Assembly (NCBI GenBank): GCA_964391025.1 | Contig: CAYMKJ010000020.1 | Coordinates: 1-5,931, forward strand | DNA from: SHZI01 sp964391025 | GTDB taxonomy: Bacteria > Pseudomonadota > Gammaproteobacteria > Steroidobacterales > GCA-2729495 | Reading direction: 5' to 3' | DNA: 5,931 bases | The notes under the pieces: model-generated | Seen by the model: only the letters and a program-made list of their open reading frames with translations | Told to the model about the DNA's origin: nothing | Databases searched by the model: none | Shown here: positions 1-5,832 of the stretch, piece after piece | Layout: each line of letters starts with the position of its first letter | How positions within the stretch are numbered: position 1 is the first letter of the stretch | Made by a program: the position numbers and the translations under genes

Positions 1-1
1 G

Positions 2-646
2 ACGCGCCTGCGGGAGGCGGCCAATTGCGTGCCAGGCAGCGTGGCGTACTTCCAGATGGACATCACCAGCGAAGCGGATAACGAACGTCTCGTGGCCTTC
101 GCAGTGAAAAGCTACGGCCGCCTCGATGCAATCATCAACAACGCCGTGTTTCCGGGTGACTTCCACCTGCTGGCCGATGAATCGCTGGAGAGTTTCGAGC
201 GGGTGATGCGGACCAACGTTACTGGCACTTACCTTGGCATGCGCTTTGCGATCAAACAGTTCGTGGCCCAAGGAGCGACTACTGGCGACAACTACTCAAT
301 TATCAACATCAGCTCCGGCGCAACCCGGGACACGGGGATGCGCATGGCGCCCTACATCGCGTCGAAACTGGCAGTGGAGGGGCTGACCCGGGCGGCGGCG
401 CTGGAGTACGGTCGACAGGGAATTCGCGTGAACACCCTGCTATTCGGTGTGTTTGAGACCGAAAAGGCGAAGCAGATGCATGCGGCAATGCCGGCTTTCC
501 AGGAGAAGAACGCCGCCAAGCATCAGGTCGGCCGCTTTGGTGATCCGGAGCACGATGCGGGCGAGGCGGCGGCCTACCTGATCTCCGACCGGGGCTCGTT
601 CGTTACTGGTACCACGCTGTACGTTGACGGTGGCATGTGCCTGTAG
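2..646 (+). CDS. SDR family oxidoreductase, 5'-truncated by window edge
   Basis: C-terminal 214 residues of a classical short-chain dehydrogenase/reductase, a cytoplasmic NAD(P)-dependent oxidoreductase acting on an alcohol/carbonyl pair. The reading frame is open to the window edge, and the GTG at 29 is only an internal valine. The usual TGxxxGIG cofactor motif (about the first 40 residues) is therefore missing because of the window, not because of a mutation. Visible in order: a D-I-T adenine-ring motif, I-I-N-N-A-V (the NNAG motif with G changed to V), the catalytic Ser in ISSG, Y-I-A-S-K (catalytic Tyr and Lys), and a typical C-terminus ending in TGTTLYVDGG. The usual Pro-Gly after the sixth strand reads LLFG here, so the Pro is lost. 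The substrate cannot be told. The last 73 bases overlap the convergent MFS gene on the other strand. SDR fold is near certain; specific function is unknown. Confidence 0.93.
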   Translation, partial: TRLREAANCVPGSVAYFQMDITSEADNERLVAFAVKSYGRLDAIINNAVFPGDFHLLADESLESFERVMRTNVTGTYLGMRFAIKQFVAQGATTGDNYSIINISSGATRDTGMRMAPYIASKLAVEGLTRAAALEYGRQGIRVNTLLFGVFETEKAKQMHAAMPAFQEKNAAKHQVGRFGDPEHDAGEAAAYLISDRGSFVTGTTLYVDGGMCL

Positions 647-1962
647 CGATCCGGCGGGGCGCCACCGGGCGACATCACCCTGACCACCACCGCCGCCAGG
701 CATAACACCAGCTGCAACAATCCGAGCATCACGAAGGGCGCAGACGGTCCGACCGAATCGAAAATACGCCCACCAATAACTGCCGCACCAAGAATGCCGA
801 TAGCGCCAAAGAGGCCACTGGTCGCCACTATTGTGCCGCGCTCCCGGGCAGGGGCTTCCTGCCCCACCAGCGTGACTGACGCGATGATCGCGCTGCCCTG
901 ACCGACGGCGAGCAGGACGAACAGCGGGATGTTCTCTGACGCCAGCGGTGCCTCGACCAGCCCCATCGCGGAGTAACCCAGCCCGGCCAGTCCCATGGCA
1001 ATGGCCATCCCCGTCACCCGGTTGACGCGGTCAAGGATCAGCCCGAAAAGCGGCGTCCAGAGCAGGATCACCAGACCCATGAGTCCCATCAGCTTGCCGG
1101 CACCCGCCAGCGCGTCGGACGTGGAGAGTCCCGTCAGCGGCGCCACCTGAATGGCCCACAGGGACACAAACAGGCCCTTGACCGCAGTATCCGACCGCCC
1201 GGTAAATGCGGCCCCGTAGGACAACGCGATCCGCGGGTTGCTTGCGGCGCGGAGACCGCTGGTCAATAGCGACCTTAGTGGTGGGGGTGACACATCGGTC
1301 ACTGGCACGCCACCCCGGAGGCCGCGGCTGAAAATCACTGCCGCCACCACACACAGCACTGCCGCCGTCAGAAACATGGCAACGCCTGCGGCGACAGGCT
1401 CCACACCGCGCGCGGTCAGTGCAGCGGGAATTGCCGCGATCACCACACTCATGAAGATCACACCGAGGCCATTCATGACGCCGGCAAAACCGAACAGCCG
1501 GCCCCGGGACGCCTCCTCGGTGTAGTCGTTGCCGACGATCGGGATCAGGGCCGACAGCGCCGCCGCCCCGACCGCAAAGACCATCCGATACAGGGTCAAT
1601 TCACCAATTCCGGTGGCAAAGGGAAACAGCGCATAGCCAAGGGCGAGAAACAGGATGCCCGCGACCATTACCGGCCGGCGGCCGATACGGTCGGAGAGAA
1701 TGCCGAACGGCACGATCAGGAGGATCGTGACGATCTCGGTCCAGAACGCGAGATTGCCGGTTGCGGCACCCTGCTCGTTCGCCGGGATGTGCAGATGCTC
1801 CGTCAGCACATAGCTCTGCAGGAAATTCATGCCGGCGAGCATCCCGATGCAGATGAACGCCGCGTACATGAACGTCCAGAAATTGAATCTCCGGACGCCG
1901 TCAGCGAGCAACACTGGCCCGACTCGCAACTGCGCAGGAGATCCGGACGCTTCAGACACCAT
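574..1962 (-). CDS. MFS transporter (12-TM type)
   Basis: Inner-membrane secondary transporter of the major facilitator superfamily, about 462 residues, the usual family length. Hydrophobic helices run from about residue 28 to near residue 435 in two halves, split by a hydrophilic loop (near GLRGGVPVTDVSPPPLRS). The family signature (motif A) is visible between helices 2 and 3 as GILSDRIGRRP at about residues 87-97. A related weaker motif, GLILDRVNR, sits at the same place in the second half. Substrate is unknown; drug, sugar or organic-acid export or import are all possible. Start choice: ATG at 1962 has an AGGGG only 3 bases upstream, while GTG at 1959 gives better spacing (6 bases). A GTG at 1992 would add 10 residues but has no visible ribosome site. 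The C-terminal roughly 27 residues, after the last helix, are hydrophilic and partly encoded antisense to the neighbouring SDR. The gene is divergent from the metallopeptidase gene, so it is likely expressed separately. Confidence 0.92.
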   Translation of the reverse strand: MVSEASGSPAQLRVGPVLLADGVRRFNFWTFMYAAFICIGMLAGMNFLQSYVLTEHLHIPANEQGAATGNLAFWTEIVTILLIVPFGILSDRIGRRPVMVAGILFLALGYALFPFATGIGELTLYRMVFAVGAAALSALIPIVGNDYTEEASRGRLFGFAGVMNGLGVIFMSVVIAAIPAALTARGVEPVAAGVAMFLTAAVLCVVAAVIFSRGLRGGVPVTDVSPPPLRSLLTSGLRAASNPRIALSYGAAFTGRSDTAVKGLFVSLWAIQVAPLTGLSTSDALAGAGKLMGLMGLVILLWTPLFGLILDRVNRVTGMAIAMGLAGLGYSAMGLVEAPLASENIPLFVLLAVGQGSAIIASVTLVGQEAPARERGTIVATSGLFGAIGILGAAVIGGRIFDSVGPSAPFVMLGLLQLVLCLAAVVVRVMSPGGAPPDRYRHMPPSTYSVVPVTNEPRSEIR

Positions 1963-2026
1963 TGACCCCTGATTTACTGCTGGCGCGGGCACATAGTGGC
2001 AGGTTGACCCTTTCGCCGCGAACAGC

Positions 2027-2031
2027 GAGGA
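2027..2031 (+). promoter_or_regulatory. Ribosome binding site (GAGGA) deciding the metallopeptidase start
   Basis: GAGGA lies 8 bases before the ATG at 2040. It supports that ATG over the in-frame TTG at 1962, which would add 26 residues that do not resemble the family's N-terminus. Confidence 0.7.
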
Positions 2032-2039
2032 TTGCCGGC

Positions 2040-2909
2040 ATGCGGTGGGAAGACGGACGGCGAAGCTCCAACGTCGAGGACCGGCGGGGCATGACCAGCC
2101 GGCCGGCGTTCGTGGGTGGCGGCCTCGGCACCATCGTGCTGGTGCTGCTGGCGCTCTACTTCGGCGTCGATCCCACCTTCCTGCTGCAGAACGCGCCGGT
2201 CGGGCAGGTTGGTGAGGATCAGCCGGTGGGTCCGGCGCCCGGGACCGATGGCGCTACGGGCCAGCCTGATCCCGCCGCGGACTTCATTTCAGTCGTCCTG
2301 GCCGACACCGAAGACACCTGGACGGCACTCTTCGCCGAAGGCGGTCAACGCTATGAGGTGCCGAAGCTGGTGCTGTTTTCCGGCAGCGTCCAGTCCGCCT
2401 GCGGGTTCGCCCAGGCCGCCATGGGGCCCTTCTACTGCCCGGCGGATCGCAAAGTCTATATCGATCTCAGTTTCTATCGGGACCTTAAGGACCGCTTTCA
2501 GGCACCGGGCGACTTTGCCCAGGCCTACGTGATTGCCCACGAGATCGGCCACCACGTGCAGAACCTGCTGGGGCTGTCCGACAAGGTTCAGCAGGCCCGC
2601 CAGCGGGGCAGTGAAGTGGAGGCCAATGCGCTGTCCGTGCGGCTGGAGTTGCAGGCCGACTGCTTCGCGGGGATCTGGGCGCACCGGGCGGACCGCACCC
2701 GGCAGATCCTGGAGACCGGTGACGTCGACGAAGCGCTGACGGCAGCGAGCGCCATCGGCGACGATCGTCTCCAGCAGCAGTCCCGCGGCTATGTCACGCC
2801 GGATTCATTCACCCACGGCAGCGCGGCACAGCGCGTGCGCTGGTTCAGGCGCGGACTCGACAGCGGTCAGCTCGACGCCTGCGACACGTTTGCCTCGCGG
2901 AGCCTGTGA
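2040..2909 (+). CDS. ypfJ: YpfJ-family neutral zinc metallopeptidase, membrane anchored
   Basis: A 289-residue protein of the putative neutral zinc metallopeptidase family (Pfam Zn_peptidase, E. coli YpfJ). The N-terminus MRWEDGRRSSNVEDRRG is the family's typical short cytoplasmic start and fixes the ATG at 2040. One membrane segment follows (about residues 29-43), then a Gly/Pro/Asp-rich linker (about 52-80), then the peptidase domain, so the catalytic part should face the periplasm. The zinc site is visible as HEIGHH, with HExxH at residues 167-171. The probable third ligand is Glu203 in ELQADCFAG. Other family hallmarks are the Cys-containing stretch around 121-133 (SACG ... FYCP) and GYVTPDSFTHGSAAQR near residues 250-265. 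Physiological substrate is not established for the family as far as I know. The gene appears intact and full length. It is transcribed away from the MFS gene and ends just before a REP pair. Confidence 0.95.
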   Translation: MRWEDGRRSSNVEDRRGMTSRPAFVGGGLGTIVLVLLALYFGVDPTFLLQNAPVGQVGEDQPVGPAPGTDGATGQPDPAADFISVVLADTEDTWTALFAEGGQRYEVPKLVLFSGSVQSACGFAQAAMGPFYCPADRKVYIDLSFYRDLKDRFQAPGDFAQAYVIAHEIGHHVQNLLGLSDKVQQARQRGSEVEANALSVRLELQADCFAGIWAHRADRTRQILETGDVDEALTAASAIGDDRLQQQSRGYVTPDSFTHGSAAQRVRWFRRGLDSGQLDACDTFASRSL

Positions 2910-2920
2910 CGATTCACCCC

Positions 2921-2995
2921 GTAGGAGCGCCTTTAGGCGCGACCGGTTAGGCGAAAACCAGTCGCGCCTGAAGGCGCTCCTACAAGCGCTCCTAC
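2921..2995. repeat. Inverted pair of REP elements (REPIN-like) plus a truncated third copy
   Basis: The left arm at 2921-2946 and the right arm at 2958-2983 are inverted copies (24 of 26 bases match), separated by 11 bases. Each arm starts, reading inward, with the GTAG head and contains its own small hairpin: GCGCC-TTTA-GGCGC on the left and GCGCC-TGAA-GGCGC on the right. This is the architecture of REP elements mobilised by RAYT (REP-associated tyrosine) transposases. A 10-base fragment, GCGCTCCTAC at 2986-2995, repeats the outer end of the right arm (2974-2983). The unit lies between convergent genes, the usual location, where the folded RNA can also protect 3' ends or limit read-through. 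No T-tract follows, so it is not a standard intrinsic terminator. No RAYT gene is in the window. Confidence 0.9.
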
Positions 2996-3810
2996 CAGGG
3001 AATGATGCGCCCGTCCTTGTAGTCGAGGAACTGGCCATTCTGGGCCGGCGTCAGGTTGTCGATGACCTTGATGATCCCTGCCACGCTGTCGCCGGGTGGA
3101 ATAGCGCCCGGCTGCTTGAAGCTGGTGCCGTAGCCCAGTTCGCCCTCCACGGGCTTCGTGTCCACCGATCCGGGCGAGATGGCGGCAATGATCACGCCCT
3201 TCTTCGCCGTTTCGAAGCTGAGCGTGTGCACAATCATGTTCAGTGCCGCCTTGCTGGCACGGTACTCATACATCATCGACATCTGCGGACCCTCCGCGAA
3301 GGATCCCGCCTTGCTCGAGATCACGGCAATTTTCTTCTGGGTGGACTTCTGCACCTGGGGCAGGAAGACGGCAATCAGCTTGGCCGGGCCCAGCGCATTG
3401 ATCTGGTAACTGTTCATTGCCTCGTCAAAATCAATGGTCGTCGCGCCCTTCATGGCCGACATGTAGCGCGGGGTCTTGCCCGCGTTGCTGAGCAGGACAT
3501 CGATCGGCTGATCCTTGTATTTCACGGCCAGCGCGTCCATGCCCGGGTAATCGGTGACGTCCAGTTTCTCGATGGTGATATCCGGGTCCGCCTTGGCCAG
3601 GGCCTGGAGATCGGTGGCGCCCGCCACATCGCGGGCCGTGGCAATGATCTTCCAGTCCCGGGCGGAATACTGGCGGACCAGTTCGAAACCGATCCCCCGG
3701 TTGGCTCCCGTGATGAGGATGGTGGGCTTCGCCGCGTCGGCAGCCGGACTGGTGGCAGCGAGGCTGGTGGCGGACAACAGGCCGGCAATGACGAGAACGA
3801 GGGTGCGCAT
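2992..3810 (-). CDS. SDR family oxidoreductase (C-factor-like) with N-terminal signal peptide
   Basis: A 272-residue short-chain dehydrogenase. Cofactor motif TGANRGIG is at residues 34-41, followed by LDVTD (about 83-87), SNAG (108-111), ISS with the catalytic Ser (about 165), Y-R-A-S-K with catalytic Tyr183 and Lys187, and ISPGSVDT after the sixth strand. All catalytic parts are intact. The sequence most resembles the C-factor/sniffer-like carbonyl reductase group. Unusually, the Rossmann fold is preceded by about 27 residues that look like a Sec signal peptide: M-R-T, a hydrophobic stretch LVLVIAGLL, then small residues with possible cleavage after an A-x-A such as ADA. The start ATG at 3810 has GGGAG 10 bases upstream. 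The open frame extends further upstream (to 4197) but that part is low-complexity shadow of the divergent gene. The stop codon lies inside a truncated REP copy. The gene is convergent with the metallopeptidase and divergent from the next gene. Confidence 0.92.
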   Translation of the reverse strand: MRTLVLVIAGLLSATSLAATSPAADAAKPTILITGANRGIGFELVRQYSARDWKIIATARDVAGATDLQALAKADPDITIEKLDVTDYPGMDALAVKYKDQPIDVLLSNAGKTPRYMSAMKGATTIDFDEAMNSYQINALGPAKLIAVFLPQVQKSTQKKIAVISSKAGSFAEGPQMSMMYEYRASKAALNMIVHTLSFETAKKGVIIAAISPGSVDTKPVEGELGYGTSFKQPGAIPPGDSVAGIIKVIDNLTPAQNGQFLDYKDGRIIPW

Positions 3811-3820
3811 GGCAATAAGT

Positions 3821-3825
3821 CTCCC
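3821..3825 (-). promoter_or_regulatory. Probable ribosome binding site (GGGAG) of the exported-type SDR
   Basis: On the minus strand GGGAG precedes the ATG at 3810 by 10 bases. It supports the short start, which begins with the signal peptide, over longer in-frame starts. Confidence 0.55.
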
Positions 3826-3898
3826 GGTCAGCGATGGAGTGGGAGCTTCGGCGATGGGGCTGGCACCGTCAAGGTGACCGGGCCGGCACCCCGGCAGG

Positions 3899-3927
3899 TG
3901 GTTGCGCGCCGTTCCGGTTGCTACTCT
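3899..3927 (+). promoter_or_regulatory. Tentative extended -10 promoter for the atypical SDR gene
   Basis: TGC-TACTCT at 3919-3927 fits an extended -10 (TGn plus a hexamer close to TATAAT). It lies 34 bases before the ATG at 3962, which would leave a leader of about 28 bases. The -35 position (about 3899-3904, TGGTTG) is poor. It is the best candidate in the 151-base divergent gap. On the opposite strand a TTGACG (complement of 3867-3872) could be a -35 for the minus-strand SDR, but I see no good -10 at the right spacing. Confidence 0.27.
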
Positions 3928-3961
3928 AGGGTCGTTGAGCAGGGGCTCGTGGGACACGCGC

Positions 3962-4642
3962 ATGACGGACGGCGTGCTGATCGCTGGCGGGAGCCGGGGC
4001 ACCGGGCTCGAGGTGGCCCGTCTGCTGGAGCGGCGGGGCGAGGCCGTCACGGCCCTCGTGCGGCCCACCACTGACATGGCCGGGCTGCTGCAGCTCCGGG
4101 TCAAGCTGTTTCGTGGTGACGTGCTCGATCCGCGGTCCGTGCAGGGCGCCTTTGCCTCGGGCAGTTTTCGCGCGGTCGTCGACACCGTCGGCGGCAAGCG
4201 GGGCGAACCCCGACCCGACTATCACGGCACACGCAATCTGGTGGATGCCGCCCGGGCCGCCGGTGTGTCCAGGTTCATCCTCGTCACGGCCATCGGCTCC
4301 GGCGACAGCCGGGGGGCTGTCGGCCCCAAAGTGATGGAGTTTCTCGGCGCCGTTCTCGAGGAGAAAACCCTGGGCGAGAACTACCTCATGGCGAGCGGCC
4401 TCGGCTACACCATCCTGCGCCCGGGCGGCATGACGCATGATCCCGCCAGCGGCACGGCCATCCGCACGGAGGATCGCAGTGTCATGGGCATGATCAATCG
4501 GGCCGACCTGGCTCGCCTGGTCGTGGACTGCCTCGACGACCCCTTGAGCATTGGCAAGGTTTTCCACACCATCGACCCTGCCATCCAGCGCGAGGCCCCG
4601 CTGCAGCGGGGGGAGGACCTCCCCGGTGGACGGGTCCAGTGA
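3962..4642 (+). CDS. NAD(P)-binding atypical SDR (NmrA/NAD_binding_10-like)
   Basis: A 226-residue single-domain Rossmann protein of the atypical (extended-like) SDR group. The dinucleotide-binding loop is IAGGSRGTG at about residues 7-15. Arg34 at the end of the second strand (ALVRP) suggests NADP(H) preference. GDVLD (52-56), a fourth strand AVVDTVGG (71-78), AARAAGVSRFILVTAIGSG (fifth strand) and YTILRPGGM (149-157) follow, all typical of YwnB/NmrA-like proteins. There is no YxxxK pair at the classical place, so it could be a reductase, isomerase or redox-sensing regulator; I cannot assign a substrate. The start ATG at 3962 has GGGA 7 bases upstream; a TTG 60 bases earlier is in frame but unsupported. 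The C-terminal tail (about residues 210-226) is Gly/Arg/Glu-rich and coded by two GC-rich palindromes. A 104-base gap separates it from the B12 gene on the same strand. Confidence 0.88.
   Translation: MTDGVLIAGGSRGTGLEVARLLERRGEAVTALVRPTTDMAGLLQLRVKLFRGDVLDPRSVQGAFASGSFRAVVDTVGGKRGEPRPDYHGTRNLVDAARAAGVSRFILVTAIGSGDSRGAVGPKVMEFLGAVLEEKTLGENYLMASGLGYTILRPGGMTHDPASGTAIRTEDRSVMGMINRADLARLVVDCLDDPLSIGKVFHTIDPAIQREAPLQRGEDLPGGRVQ
4596..4624 (+). repeat. Two adjoining GC-rich palindromes at the 3' end of the atypical SDR gene
   Basis: CCCCGCTGCAGCGGGG at 4596-4611 is a perfect 16-base palindrome. It is immediately followed, sharing two G, by GGGGAGG-A-CCTCCCC at 4610-4624. Both lie within the coding region 18-46 bases before the stop. 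In RNA they could form alternative hairpins, since the shared bases prevent both forming fully. No T-run follows, so this is not a canonical terminator. Confidence 0.6.
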
Positions 4643-4746
4643 GAGAAGCCGCACACTTACTCACTCCCGCGCTTCGCCCGTGAATCCGGGCCAGCGGCCA
4701 AGACGAAAGTATATGTAGCAGCAGTTTTTTCAGACAGATCAGCAGC
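4643..4746. other. Intergenic gap upstream of the B12-binding gene
   Basis: 104 bases containing an AT-rich patch at about 4705-4732 (AAAGTATATG, then a run of six T) in otherwise GC-rich DNA. TATATG at 4710-4715 could be a -10 hexamer, but no -35 is visible 16-18 bases upstream. No convincing Shine-Dalgarno precedes the ATG at 4747. Probably the promoter region of the B12-binding gene, but no site can be fixed. Confidence 0.3.
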
Positions 4747-5832
4747 ATGGCCCGAATCCAAGCGTCCCACGGCAACGCCTTCGCGGCGGACCTCCTCGAA
4801 CGGAGCGCGTCTGGCTACGCCGGATTCGCCGCCGCACTCATGCTGGAGCGGGACACGGGCCTTCGCGACAGGCAGGGTCCAGACGCACTGACAGCCTGGC
4901 GCTCCCATCTCACCCAGCGTGTGCTCGAACTGGCAGCGGCGGTTGTGGCGGGTGAGCCGCGACTCTTCACCGGCCGTGTGACCTGGTCGCGCAAGGCCTT
5001 CCAGGCCCGGGGCCAGGATGATCCGGATCTGCGCAACAGCCTGCAGGCTCTGCGGGACGTGCTGACCGAGCGCCTGCCGAAGCAGGCGCTCGGCCTGCCA
5101 GTCGATTACGTGGACGCTGCGCTCGCTTCGCTGGCATCGCCGGCGCCGGCGCCAGACGCTTCCGAACTCGATCCGCAGCGCCCCGCGGATCGTCTGGCGC
5201 TGAACTATCTGCAGAAGATTCTCGAGGGCAACGTGGCGGAGGCGATTGGCGTCATCACGGCGGCGGCGCTGAACGGTCTCGGTCCCCGGGCCGCCTACAC
5301 GGACGTGCTCCTGCCTGCCCAGCGGGAGGTTGGTCGCCTCTGGCACGCTGGCGAGATCAGCATTGCCGAGGAGCACATGGTGACGGCCGCCACCCAGCGC
5401 ACGATGGCGGTGGTGGCCAGCCAGGCGCAGAAGCAGCCGGCCAACGGGCGCACGGTGGTCGTGGCGGCTGTGTCTGGCAATGTACACGAGGTCGGCCTGC
5501 GGGCCGCCGCCGACCTGTTCCAGCTCGCTGGCTGGCGCGTTATTTACGTCGGCTCCGATGTACCGATGCAGGATCTGCCCGCCATGCTCGCGTTCTTCGA
5601 GGCCGATCTGCTCCTGCTGGGCGCGACTCTCGCGACGCAGATTTCGCGGGTCGGGCAGGCGATCCGCTCCATCCGCGAGCGCTGCGAGCGGCCCGTGCGG
5701 GTGATCGTGGGCGGCGCGGCCTTCGACGAGGCGGCGGATCTCTGGGAAAAGGTGGGCAGCGACGGCTATGCCCCCACCGTCGACCGGGCACTGGAGGTTG
5801 GCGCACGGCTCGTGGGCCTGTCGCGTGCGTAG
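4747..5832 (+). CDS. Cobalamin-binding protein with CarH-like B12 module and no MerR domain
   Basis: A 361-residue soluble, probably cytoplasmic protein. Residues about 15-130 are helical and of unassigned family (with a conserved-looking core around FTGRVTWSRKAFQARG and SLQALRDVLTERLP, loosely like RsbRD_N-type sensor domains). A Pro/Ala linker (131-145) follows. Residues about 147-225 match a B12-binding helical cap, with Trp199 followed after nine residues by Glu209-His210. This Wx9EH motif is known from CarH/LitR-type adenosylcobalamin photoreceptors. Residues about 235-358 are a Rossmann-type B12-binding domain: N-V-H-E-V-G at 245-250 (DxHxxG type, His247 the likely cobalt ligand), A-T-L at 293-295 in place of SxL, and GG at 322-323. 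CarH carries a MerR helix-turn-helix in front; here there is none. Likely role (inferred): light- or cobalamin-responsive regulator acting through a partner, like an AerR-type antirepressor. Corrinoid methyltransferase function is less likely because the cap has Wx9EH. Its stop overlaps the next gene by 8 bases. Confidence 0.88.
   Translation: MARIQASHGNAFAADLLERSASGYAGFAAALMLERDTGLRDRQGPDALTAWRSHLTQRVLELAAAVVAGEPRLFTGRVTWSRKAFQARGQDDPDLRNSLQALRDVLTERLPKQALGLPVDYVDAALASLASPAPAPDASELDPQRPADRLALNYLQKILEGNVAEAIGVITAAALNGLGPRAAYTDVLLPAQREVGRLWHAGEISIAEEHMVTAATQRTMAVVASQAQKQPANGRTVVVAAVSGNVHEVGLRAAADLFQLAGWRVIYVGSDVPMQDLPAMLAFFEADLLLLGATLATQISRVGQAIRSIRERCERPVRVIVGGAAFDEAADLWEKVGSDGYAPTVDRALEVGARLVGLSRA

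Noticed and set aside
29..646. GTG at 29 as the true start of the first SDR
   Set aside because: The frame stays open to the window edge and the sequence before 29 continues normal SDR-like coding. Starting at 29 would remove the whole cofactor-binding motif.
1963..2039. Promoter in the MFS/metallopeptidase divergent gap (TTGACC at 1962-1967 and 2004-2009)
   Set aside because: No acceptable -10 hexamer follows at 16-18 bases for either -35-like sequence.
2791..4074. Long plus-strand open frame spanning the end of the metallopeptidase gene, the REP pair and the SDR
   Set aside because: It crosses three unrelated elements, and its translation is Arg/Gly/His-rich without family features. The minus-strand SDR explains the openness.
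3811..4197. N-terminal extension of the minus-strand SDR to 4197
   Set aside because: The extension is Ser/Arg/Pro-rich shadow of the divergent gene. The ATG at 3810 has a ribosome site and starts a good signal peptide.
4675..4730. Intrinsic terminator: GCCCG-TGAATC-CGGGC hairpin and a later T-run
   Set aside because: The stem is only 5 bp and the run of six T lies over 30 bases downstream, so the pieces do not form a standard terminator.
4714..4736. PpsR/CrtJ-like TGT-N12-ACA operator before the B12-binding gene
   Set aside because: The TGT and ACA are 17 bases apart, not 12, and no second copy is seen.
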